Assembly: GCA_015680685.1 (NCBI GenBank)
Contig: MNCI01020421.1
Location: 69,023 to 90,995, forward strand
Reading direction: 5' to 3'
Length of the DNA: 21,973 nucleotides
DNA from: Gnetum montanum
Lineage: Eukaryota > Streptophyta > Gnetopsida > Gnetales > Gnetaceae
Each line of letters starts with the position of its first letter. Within the stretch, counting starts at the first letter, position 1. The translations under genes and the position numbers were made by a program. The notes under the pieces were generated by a model that worked only from the letters and a program-made list of their open reading frames with translations, searched no databases and was not told the origin of the DNA. Shown in pieces: positions 9,100 to 18,221 of the stretch.

Positions 9100-10830
9100 T
9101 TTTGGCCACTACACTAGAGTCACACTAGGACTATGCTAGCTACCATGGCTCTAACATGCTCTAGCATGGCTCCTATAAAAATATGAATTCCTAAATTTAT
9201 AATGATAAATTTTGGGATTTTGATGATCTAAATTGATAGGGTAGTGAAATAGGGGTGAATCTTGATCAATTTTTGTGTCAATTTGACCCTCCAAAAGCCT
9301 CATATGCTACCTAGAACTACCAACTATGTTGGCAAGGCTAGCCCTAGCATAGTTCCATGAGAAAAATTGATTTTTAACATCACAAGATTAGAATTTATGT
9401 ATTGTTAGCTCCATATGATAGCACTAGGGCATCAGGGTTATGAATTGATCATTTGAAGTTGAAACATGCTTTTGGAAGTGAAATTTAAAATCATCCCTCC
9501 TTAGACTACGTTGGCTAGCATAGCCAGGGATGTCCCCAACATGGATGGATAAAACATGGTGTTTTTATGATCAAAACAAGGCCAAATTGTAGCTAGCTTT
9601 AGTGTTTCAAGGTTCTAGGCTTCCCCAATTGAGGTTTAGGACATTTGGAGTGTGGTAGCACTAGTAAAGTTATTCTAAAACCTAAACTACATTGGAGCCA
9701 CACTAGCTAGTGTGTCTCTAGTCTTTCCTAGTGTAGTTGCACTTGATTTTTGATTTTTGATAGGTTTTGGTGGTGAATTAACTAAGTTTTCAAGTTTCCA
9801 AGGTTCTTGATGCCCATGGGTAGGCTTTAAAGTTAAAATTTTCAATTTTGATGGTGGTGTGTATGTATATATGTCCATCCCCCTTGGACTAGATTGGCCA
9901 GAGTAGTCCCAATGTGAATGGGAGGGGGATATGATGGATTTTTACCATTTTTGGATTGATTTTTAGGGTTTGGTGATCTTTGAATGCTGTGGTATGGTTT
10001 TGGGAATACGATGTTGCACCTAGAGGTTACTTTAGCTTGTTTATGATCAATTTTTAAGTTTTCATATGTGAGAAACACTAGGACTATGATAGCTACCATA
10101 GTCCCAAGCCTTCTCAACATGGTTCCTAGGTTGAAGTGGTTTTTTACTTAGTTTCTAGAATTTTAGGATTGTAGCAGACCCTCCAAATGTGTGAAGGCAA
10201 AGATATGCCACTTTGAAGATCATGTTTGATATTTGGTGGTCAAAACTCAACCAACCATGTTAGGACTATGCTGGCCAATGTAGTTGGGATGCCTCCCAAT
10301 GTATTTCCAAGGTTATGATGGGGTTTTAACTGATTTTTCCTAGTTATTCAACATTTCAATGTTATCAAAGGCTTTGGAAGAATGTAATGATCAAGAAATA
10401 TTAGTTTGAAGTCTATATATGGCATTTGATGGCTAGACCACTATGAACCATGCTAGGACTATGTTGGCTAGGATATTTGGCATGCTTCTAGTGTGGCTTA
10501 TTCAAAATAAATTATTTTTGACATTTCTGATAGGTTTGAGAAGATTTTAAAGTTGCTAGAAGCTCCAGCTAGGGTTTTGGGCTTGGAGTGACAATTTAAG
10601 AGTTAATTAAAAGCTTGTTTGATGTTTAGAATCCCCATTCCACTTTGAACTAGGCTAGCTTGTGTAGTTACAAAAAATAACTAATTTTATTATGGGTTTT
10701 AGATTTCTCTAATGTTTGCTATCTTCCACTTGGGAAAGGATCCTTCACAATGATTGCTAGGTATAACATTCCTAGCCATTTTTTTTGAATCTTTGCTTAA
10801 AACCTAGGCATTTTCTCTTGGTTTGGCTTG
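9100..10830. repeat. Diverged tandem array, ~190-bp unit, about nine copies
   Basis: A landmark of the type GGACTATGnTGGCTAnCATAG recurs at 9128, 9321, 9503, 9684, 9886, 10081, 10263, 10456 and 10647. The spacings are 193, 182, 181, 202, 195, 182, 193 and 191 bp (mean about 190). Other blocks recur in phase: ACATGGnT..ATGGTTTTT about 40 bp after the landmark, and a GACCCTCC- or ACCACTATGAACCATG-type block just before the next landmark. The landmark is a dyad; in the unit at 10081 it is perfect (GGACTATG, 8-base loop, CATAGTCC). Copies are very diverged, so the array is old. No coding sequence is seen. Confidence 0.75.
10081..10104. repeat. Perfect 8-bp inverted repeat inside a tandem unit
   Basis: GGACTATG at 10081-10088 pairs with CATAGTCC at 10097-10104 around an 8-base loop. 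Imperfect versions of this dyad open the other units of the array, for example AACTATG/CATAGTT at 9322-9328 and 9347-9353. Confidence 0.75.
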
Positions 10831-10839
10831 TATGTTGCA

Positions 10840-12022
10840 TGCATTTTAACCTTGGATGTTTTAACTTTTGTATTCTATTTATGATTAAGTATTCAATGCA
10901 TTAGTTTGGATTTAGGTATTGGTCATATTAAGTTATGAATTTTTATTTGGCCTTGTTTTATATGTTTCTCTACCATTTTCCATGAAAAAGCAATGTTAAT
11001 TTTGTATTTTCTATAAGAAAAAAACATAGAATTTTTGATTTTTGGGATCATAGGGTTGTTGCATACTATTTACTAGTTCAATTGGTTGTGGAATCACTAA
11101 ACTCTAGCATACAGTTAATTTTTTATAAAGTTTTTCAAGCATCAGTGCACAATGAAATTTTAAGTTTTTATTGTTTTTACCCCCTTGAAATTGATAGCAT
11201 TAACACTATAAAATATTTTTTCTACCAACATCCTAGCTTGGAAATGCCTAGGGCCATTTGGGATGGTTTGACGTTAGTTTTGAAAATTTAAAATTTTTTC
11301 CTAGGCTCTCACTATAGCCATTTTAATGTAGTTTGGTTTTCTTGTAAAACTTTTACAAGGATGTTAGGTTATTGTATGAAAATTTTATAAGCCTAGAATT
11401 GTAGTGTTACTGTTAAATTTTTGTTGAATTTCATATGTGTGTAATGCCTAGGATTACAAAATAAATTTAGTAATAATTTATCATTTTTGAGTTAATGTTA
11501 ATTGCCATAAATAGTTGTAGTTTTAATTCTTAGAATTGCAAACCCCCTAGGTGGTATTTTTTGTGAACATATCAAAAGCCCCTAAGGTTATGTACATGTT
11601 TTATTTTGGTTTCTAATAGTTATTAAAATTTTTCAAAATTTATAGCTAGTCTTCCTAGAGTTTTTACTACAACAAATTTCATTGTAAGCTAGGACTTCTA
11701 GTTGGAATTTTGCTAAATTCACGTTTAGATTTTGTAACTATTGTGGTACAAGATAATTATCATAGTTTTAATTTTTTATGTAAAATTTCAGCAATTTTTA
11801 TGTATATTTTCACATGATATTGCCATCAATCTTAATGGGTAACTTGGTCTTATTGTTTAATTTTTGGTTAAAATTTTTCTTTGGTGGTAAGGGTTGAAAA
11901 CTATGAATTTTGCTAATTGGTTTGATGTGAAAACATTGAAATTATTCTTATGGTTATTTTCTTAATAGGTAAAATTTTCATTATGGTCATATAAGGATTT
12001 GATGGTTATGGTTAGGTTGTGT
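10840..12022. other. T-rich DNA, no gene seen
   Basis: The plus strand is strongly T-rich with short A/T runs. The open frames here (for example 11082-11291) have AT-driven composition and no motif. Given the reading frame that begins at 12023, part of it could be promoter or intron sequence of that pseudogene, but nothing in the sequence proves this. Confidence 0.4.
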
Positions 12023-12477
12023 ATGAACTTCTTGAAGCCCATCCTGGTGGTCATCGATCTTGTTGGGATCCTATTTTGCATTCACACACTAGGGTTCAAC
12101 AACTTTTCTACCAACATGGTGTTGGACCATGGCTCCCTTTAGTTTGGGATAGGTAAGAAAGAGCTCTTGGCCCTCTTGCTAAAGAATTTTAGTGTAATGC
12201 TATGTTCACACTTAGCATTTGAAATAAGGGGTGTTATTTTGAAAATCTGACTACCCTACTCCACCAGCTTGGTGATCAAGTTCATCATTGATGATCTTGA
12301 TACTCAATTTGAGGGTGAATAATTCAATAGCATATACACTATGGGCACACATCAATTTTTCAATGTCTAGGATATGCTCACATTAATCTAGTACAATGCC
12401 AACAACACCTTACTAGCTAGTCACCACATTAGCACATTGTTGTAGAGTCCTCCTAGTATCATCTACTATGTGGAAAG

Positions 12478-12550
12478 GTAAGTGTAACTTTAAGTGTTTG
12501 GTTTACTTATTTGTTTTATTAGGTCACTTGGGTTTAAATATTTTGTCTAG
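12478..12550 (+). other. Candidate intron 1 (GT..AG)
   Basis: The donor AAAG/GTAAGT is a near-consensus plant splice site directly after the frame ending IIYYVER. The acceptor TTTTGTCTAG lies 73 bp on, at the short end for plants. The phases of the two frames do not match, so either a base was gained or lost, or the acceptor differs. Confidence 0.4.
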
Positions 12551-12841
12551 GTTGGAATGCTTGAAAGTATAAGGTGGATGACCAAGGGTTAATTAAGAGT
12601 AACCACCTCTTAGTCTTGGCTCAAGCAACCATGGAGATCTTTGCCACAAACCTAGTAGTGAGGCTTGCACTGTTGGATCAACACAAGGATGACTTTGGCA
12701 AGTATACCTCATGATATTAACAAGCTTACTATAGGTGCCTAGCTAATTGGATGACCCATAGTTGGTGGTGTATCCCCAATTTGGGTGCCTAGACATGCAT
12801 ATTCCTTAGGATCCCCATGTTTCCTTCTCTTAGTAGGCAAA

Positions 12842-13068
12842 GTAAGAGTGTTATTTTTATTTTTATTTTCTTTCATGCAATGTCAAAATTTTTCTAGTTA
12901 TATGATTATTGTGTTATCTATGCTTGAACTATTTTACTACTTTTATCAATGTAGCTACAAGTGCTGTTTTTAATTTGTTATTTTTAATGTTTATCAATTT
13001 TTTTATTTTCTTAGTTTTGTATGATGTGCCTATGCCAAAGCTAATGGATCATGTTTGTTGTGTTTTAG
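12842..13068 (+). other. Candidate intron 2 (GT..AG)
   Basis: This is a T-rich 227-bp interval with donor AAA/GTAAGA and acceptor TGTTGTGTTTTAG. Its composition changes sharply against both flanks, and the frame that runs into the 13146-13538 ORF opens directly at the acceptor. Confidence 0.5.
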
Positions 13069-14099
13069 GGGTTGCACCATCATCCCCCATTGCCATGACT
13101 ACTTTAGGACATGCTAAGAAGACACTTATTCTTTGATTTGATGAGATGGATGAAGCACAACATTGGTTAGCTAGCCAAGCATCCAAGAAGATCCAAGAAA
13201 GGATTGCCAATGTAAGTTTGGTTAACTTGTTCATGGCTCCTATCCAAATCATCCGTACTTGTGAGATGGTGAATTTCATTGACTCCTTTAACAAAGAAGT
13301 GAAGAAATTTGTCACCTATTTTTATGGTGTGCTTGTCAAATTAGCCATCAATGAGTCTACCTTTAGTGACCTCTTTGGCATCCCTTGTGAGGGAATGAAG
13401 ATTGCCACCAAACCAAGGAAAGATGTGAGACACAAGGAGGAAATTGAAGAATGGATAAATACTCATCATAAAAAGTTTGATTTGACTCTAAATGGCTACC
13501 AAGTCATAGAGGCAAATGAGACGTATCCATTGTTCTAGGCCTAGGCATTTCCAAAGTTGTTGTCATAGAAGAAGGTTTTGGGACTTGAGTAAGCATAGAC
13601 CATGAGAAAGATTGTTACCAAGGATGCTTAATTTAATTTTTCTACTCACTTGATTTCTAGGCTACAAGTGAAGATCCTAAATCTTTGGGATAACCTTAGT
13701 ACAATATACCACATGCACTTTGCATTTTTTATAGCATATCTAAGGTGGTTTGGGGAGTTTCTGATGGTGTAAAATGATGGAAGATGGATAAGTCAAGATC
13801 TATTCCAACTTTCTAAGCTTTGGGTGAATCATGTTTTTCAAACCATGCAAGCTTAGGACCCACTAGAGGATGTTGGAAAATTGACGTATTTACCACTAAG
13901 CATTTTAATGGTATGAATTTTCCTTCCCTTGATAGCATGGGGATGCAACCCCAAGTTGCTTGTGAAAATATTCAAAAGGCAAAGAAGTTACATGTTGAAT
14001 CTGATAGAGAAGCTAGAGCAAAGTTAAAGAGGCCTAAGATTGAGGAGATAGCACCAATTGTTGAGTATCATACAAAGAAGAGACTGATCATGAAACTTA

Positions 14100-14253
14100 G
14101 TTAAGCATACCATGTGGTTACATCTACACTCTACTTGTGTTATTTTCTTTATGTTATTTGGCATTCATGTTTCATGTTATATGTTCATGTTTTTTTTTGT
14201 TTTAGGAAAAATATGCTAAGTAGTTCTATGATTTTTCTTTGTTATTCTTATAG
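14100..14253 (+). other. Candidate intron 3
   Basis: A weak donor GTTAAG at 14100 follows the charged tail. The interval is T-rich and has two acceptor-like sites, TTTTGTTTTAG ending at 14205 and TTCTTATAG ending at 14253. The second is followed by an A-run and then by the frame EGLSNATLDDF. The choice of acceptor is uncertain. Confidence 0.35.
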
Positions 14254-15184
14254 GTAAAAAAAAAAAAGAACAGGTGGCCCAAGTAGCAATAGTGGAGGAT
14301 AAATAGAAGCAACTAGTGGAGGAGGGATTATAGTGACATGAGCATGAGGGGCTATCCAATGCCACATTAGATGACTTTAACACAATATGTGGTAGTTCAC
14401 AACTAGCTAAACCTCGTGTTATTATCTTGCATGATGTTCCAGGTACTTATGAATTTTGGTTTTATCTTGATGAGTGGTGAGGTACCACTAAACTCAACCA
14501 TACGAATATGAGCGTTACATGCACGATCCGGTCAAACTCCATAGATAGACTAGTTGTGGAATCTAGAAAGTTAGCCTTAGGTCGTAGTTTGTTATCTTCC
14601 CATCTAGACTAGTGTTAACTTTGACACATATGGTTTAGTCTAGAGTGAGGTGTATGATGTGTTCCTATGCTAACACTACTTTTGAAGGCAATGGAAGATA
14701 ATATTAACTAAGCTAAGAGAGAAGGGTGAGAGAGAATCTAAGCTAGCCTAAGTGTGATGAGCATCCATTCCTTAATCATCCATACACATCTTGGACTTCA
14801 TGCATGACTACCACTAGGATTACCAAGCACAGATCCTAGGTACGCTACTGGGTTACCAAGTAGTCACACTTAAATGCTCGTAATCATGTCATACTCATTC
14901 CACATTTAACAAGAGTTTAGGGTGAGAAGAGATTAACTATGAAAGTAGCATATAAAAATTAAATAAATAATTAATTATACTAAGTTAATATTATAATGAT
15001 GAAGTAATCTCGATCTTTATTTCCGGTTATGTGCATGTCCAAGTATGTCACACTCGAATAAAGGTTTCATACAATTACAATCACTACACTGCAGACATGC
15101 ACTAGGAGGAAAGGGTTGAGAGAAATCTAAACTTAAAAACTTACAATAAAATCTAAGAACTAATGCCCAAAATCAAGCGTGTTT

Positions 15185-15198
15185 CCTTTTATTTATAG
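15185..15198 (-). promoter_or_regulatory. LTR TATA box
   Basis: The minus strand reads CTATAAATAAAAGG, a strong plant TATA box, about 165-180 bp inside the LTR. Transcription would then start near 15155-15165 and run through R/U5 towards lower coordinates. The distance and order are as expected for a U3 promoter. Confidence 0.7.
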
Positions 15199-15213
15199 AC
15201 ATTGCGATGAGCC

Positions 15214-15244
15214 GCGATATCGCAGGGGTAGACACGATATCGTG
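15214..15244 (-). promoter_or_regulatory. Paired CGATATCG palindromes upstream of the TATA box
   Basis: GCGATATCGC (15214-15223) and CACGATATCGTG (15233-15244) are perfect palindromes of 10 and 12 bp sharing the core CGATATCG. Their centres are 20 bp apart, about two helical turns. They lie 16-46 bp upstream of the TATA box in element sense. A dimeric regulator site is plausible; no factor is assigned. Confidence 0.6.
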
Positions 15245-15245
15245 G

Positions 15246-15342
15246 CTCCAATAACTGGGCTCCGATAATTGGGCCTGACAGACCATATCTTGTATCAAGG
15301 CTTTGATAACAAGGCTCTGATAATAGGGCTTTGATAACTAGG
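15246..15342 (-). promoter_or_regulatory. Five 14-bp U3 repeats with GATAA-type core
   Basis: Plus-strand units are CTCCAATAACTGGG (15246), CTCCGATAATTGGG (15260), CTTTGATAACAAGG (15301), CTCTGATAATAGGG (15315) and CTTTGATAACTAGG (15329), each 14 bp. They form two clusters, and each cluster is followed by CCTRACAGACC (15274-15284 and 15343-15353). Four units contain GATAA, the core of plant I-box-type elements. The order and position in U3 suggest an enhancer; that role is inference. Confidence 0.6.
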
Positions 15343-15364
15343 CCTAACAGACCATGACTCATCA

Positions 15365-15373
15365 TACCCCCAT
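15365..15373 (-). promoter_or_regulatory. Polypurine tract of element 2
   Basis: The minus strand reads CATGGGGGTA directly before the LTR start TGATGAGT. A short G-rich purine run at this point is where plus-strand DNA synthesis is primed in LTR retrotransposons. It fixes the internal border of the 3' LTR. Confidence 0.7.
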
Positions 15374-15547
15374 GACTGAATGAAAACTCATCCTTGAGTT
15401 AAAGTGAGAACACTCTCTATTGATTACATAGTGGGTAGGTATGGGATTATTGACTGACTAGAATGGATTCATGCTGCAGTGTGGAGTCAGAACAAAATTG
15501 AGAAACAACACAAAAGAAAATACTATGATTACAAAATTGGATGGAAC

Positions 15548-16496
15548 TCATGTATTTCCTAGTGGTAGTGGCTCCTCAATGGGTGTCTTTCCCTTTTCTT
15601 GCACTCCAGGTATTGGGATTTGATGGCATTGAAATATGGCCAAGAGTTTCTCCTCTTGTAAGGCCTTGAGTGCCTTGGCATGCATGTAAGTTTGTGCTTG
15701 TGCCATAGAGGCATCCCAGTCAGACTTCTCTTTTTCTTCCACCATCCTTTTATTCTCTATCAATAATTTTTTAAGTTTCTCAGTTCTAAAAGTGTCTAGT
15801 TGGTTTTGAGAAACCTTTGGCCCTATATTCAGAAGGTTTAATACTTCCGAAATGGCTTGAACAGAGAAATCAATAGTCACACCACAATTGTTAACTGTGG
15901 TGGCTTCTTCTATATTGTGCCAAAATTGGTATGTTTCCCCTAAGTACTAGGCACCTTTTTCAGAGAGGGTAGGCCATAATGGGAACCCTTTGAGGTGATC
16001 CCTAATAGCCTCCAAAGAAAATTCTATGAAAGGTCCAAAGTTTAATTCCATGATCACTACAGTGAATATGGGCCTTTCATGGATGGTCTGAACACAATCC
16101 TAGGGCAACGTGAGATATTGTCCCTATTTAGATGTTGCTACAGCTCCTCCTTCTGCCTACCTTGATTGTACAGTAGGAGGGTCCTCTTAATGAATGCTAA
16201 ATGATTTTTACTCCTATTTTGCATGTTGTCTAGCAGGGACTTGTCCTTCACCCCTCCTAGGTCGTTTGATCGCACCTCGAGTAGGACCTTCTTGTTGTCC
16301 ATGTTTCAGGACCATTTGCAATCACACAGGGCCAATCGTTAGTAAGGTTGTTACCAAATTTAGATTATACCTTACTGCTTGCCTTAATAGATTTACTTTA
16401 TTTCCATGTGATGTTAATTATTGTAAGAACATGTCCCCAAAAGACTATAATGTTGAGTCCTCTTTGCTTAGGTGGTTTTCAAATTTAATTTCTTAG
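15548..16496 (-). pseudogene. Unknown ORF next to the 3' LTR (about 316 codons)
   Basis: One frame runs without a shift from about 16496 to a stop at 15548, broken by about ten in-frame stops. The last 110 codons (15880-15548) are fully open. Visible parts, in order: HLSKEDSTL, VNLLRQAVRYNLNLVTTLL, a basic stretch GAIKRPRRGEGQVPARQH, then FTVVIMELNFGPFIEFSLEA, FPLWPTLSEKGA, YLGETYQFWHNIEEATTVNN and DFSVQAISEVLNLLNIGP. After these come a Lys/Glu-rich, probably coiled-coil stretch (EKLKKLLIENKRMVEEKEK) and a short Pro-rich end. An internal ATG lies at 16313-16315; the true start is unknown, and an AG at about 16497 could be a splice acceptor. I recognise no family. It is not RT, RNase H or integrase, and no membrane segment suggests an envelope-like protein. 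Confidence 0.55.
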
Positions 16497-16499
16497 TAT

Positions 16500-18220
16500 A
16501 GCTAAGGGGATGAAATTATTTTTGACACATTTTATTCTTAATTTTAAAACTAATTACCCTTAAATATGTCCTTCGGGTGATGATGAATTTCAAAAAATTT
16601 ATGCCCTATTTAGTGTGTGCCCCTCCCCCACGACTAAGCTAAACACTCTAGGTTGAAGTAGGTTCAAACGACATGAAAATTGGAGTACCAATGAGTGAGT
16701 TATGGATATGAAAGAAAGGGATGTTAAATCATGAGTCGTAGAGAGGAATTTAAAAAACTTCCCCTATGTGAATAGTTGCAAATGATGTTGATTAGCATAG
16801 GGGGGTCACGTATATATATTTTCATCAAAGTTAGGGTACTTAGAGAACATACCGAATTTTTAATATTTCTTTGAAATTAAATTATGTAAACTAAGGACAT
16901 CTAGATGATTTTTAAAGGTTTCTAGGGTAATTAAATTAGTTCTGAAGGCATGAAAATTATGATGGTGTGGAATTTATCAATAAGGACCTTGGATGGTAGA
17001 GAAAAAGGCTATGTGATGGTTCATAGGAATTTTGAATCAGAGGGATAGTAATAAGGGAAAGAAAATTGTTGGTAATATGATAAGGGTAATAAATGATGTG
17101 TGGAAGATGGGTCATGAGTGAAAATTACAAAAATTATGCAAGTGGGTCATCCCCAAAGAAGGTTCTAACCTTTAATGCTCTTGTGTAACCACACTTAAAA
17201 GTGTCTATGGGCACTCAAAGGGTTAAATATAATCCACACTAATTTCAAAAAACACACACATGTAAATATCACCAGAATGAGGTAAGAATTCTATGTTACA
17301 CATGACACGAGCTACAATTACATGAACAGTGAGATGAGACGAACTATAGAAGGGATTGTAGAGATTGGGACATGAGGTAACTGACCCAGGGCACAATGAA
17401 TCCTACATGCAAAGCATGATTAACGTGTCATTAACCCATCGTTCCAAGATCAAGACCAAGTCCATTCCTCTAATCAGTGACATTACATTGTTTCATCACA
17501 TGATGAGTAACTATGCGAGTACCATAACAACAAGGTGTATGATCACTTATCATTTTATTCAAGGGAGGAGTGATTTTTGTTTGTGGCACTTTTCTTTTTA
17601 TTTTTTTTCTTTTTCATTTTTCTCTCTTTTCTTTTCTTTTTCTCTTTACTGAATCCAGAGAAGCCACCAATCTTCAGGCATGGGTGCATGTCTTTCCAAT
17701 GGGACCCCCTAGAATAGCATTGGATTTTAAGTGCCTTTTGATTACTCTTACTCCCATTTTTCGTTAGATCTACAAGGATCATAGTACAACCATGTTGCAT
17801 GATAACTCCCATAGACATTACCAAAGAAAATCCAAAAGTTCCCTTGATGTCACACCCTAATCATTCCCTCTTGGTCCATCCTTCTTTATTATGGGTACAA
17901 TGAACATAAAATTAATTTTAAGTTTTAAGAATGTTAAGAATATCTCTATACCCTTGAACAGAACCTCTTATTTGTAGATTGGATGAGTGGGTGTAATGGG
18001 CTCATTGTCCACATAATTGATCACTTAAGACTTGATAACATAGAACACACCTCAACCAACGATCCACATGAGTGTTTTATTCGTAGATGAGATTACTTAC
18101 AAAAGTGTAAAAAGATAAAAAGACAAAATGATAAAACAAGAAATTGAAAACTAAAGAATTGGAAAACAAAAAAGTTGTAAAATTAAAGAAAATAAAAAGT
18201 AGTTATTAATCCTGCTTGTT
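16500..18220. other. Non-coding interior of element 2
   Basis: This 1.7-kb stretch replaces the pol gene expected after gag. Short open frames on both strands (for example 17555-17824 minus) have no retroelement motif and biased composition. It contains a polypyrimidine tract at about 17585-17650 and an A-rich low-complexity stretch at about 18105-18200. The remainder shows no feature I can name. Confidence 0.5.
17585..17650 (-). repeat. Long homopurine tract inside element 2
   Basis: The plus strand is almost only C and T over about 65 bases (CTTTT/TCTCT words), so the element-sense strand is a long A/G tract. It could be simple low-complexity DNA. A role as a central polypurine primer is possible but unsupported beyond composition. 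Confidence 0.5.
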
Positions 18221-18221
18221 A

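Larger units (their letters stand above)
12023..14467 (+). pseudogene. Unrecognised intron-containing gene remnant
   Basis: I do not recognise the protein. Exon 1 (12023-12477) holds one frame: LAFEIRGVIL, IKFIIDDLDTQFEGE, MGTHQFFNV, NANNTLLASHHISTLL. Exon 2 (12551-12841) reads KYKVDDQGLIKSNHLLVLAQ, ATMEIFATN, LLDQHKDDFGKYTS. Exon 3 (13069 to about 14099) reads VAPSSPIAMTTLGHAKKTLI, then the 130-codon open stretch 13146-13538 (DEAQHWLASQASKKIQERIA, CEMVNFIDSFNKEVKKFV, EEIEEWINTHHKKFD, GYQVIEANETYPLF). It continues with AFPKLLS, TMRKIVTKDA and WDNLSTIYHMHFAFF. A shift near 13830-13960 leads to a charged tail (VESDREARAKLKRPKIEE). Exon 4 (from 14254) reads EGLSNATLDDFNTI and KPRVIILHDVPGTYEFWFYL, then meets the LTR at 14468. 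Stops are numerous. The exon 1-2 junction needs a frameshift. It could be a degraded host gene or a domesticated or captured transposon gene. Confidence 0.5.
14468..15364 (-). repeat. 3' LTR of element 2 (897 bp)
   Basis: The LTR has 8-bp inverted ends TGATGAGT and ACTCATCA and is bounded by the polypurine tract on the element-internal side. Its first about 205 bases (14468-14690) match 20350-20553, and most of its length matches the older solo LTR at 3025-3909. On the minus strand the U3 runs from 15364 to about 15160 and carries repeats, palindromes and a TATA box, listed separately. Confidence 0.85.

Noticed and set aside
9687-10120. Two overlapping minus-strand open frames
   Set aside because: They lie inside the ~190-bp tandem array. 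Openness follows from repeat composition, and neighbouring units do not keep the frame.
9100-10830. CRISPR-like array
   Set aside because: Units are about 190 bp, diverged along their full length, and lie in plant retroelement DNA. No short identical repeats with unique spacers exist.
16194-16496. Plus-strand open frame of 100 codons
   Set aside because: It is antisense to the minus-strand ORF at 15548-16496, which has the better coding pattern and extends far beyond it.
17365-17824. Overlapping open frames rich in Phe/Ser (+) or Lys (-)
   Set aside because: They are driven by the polypyrimidine tract, with no family motif and no support from neighbouring frames.
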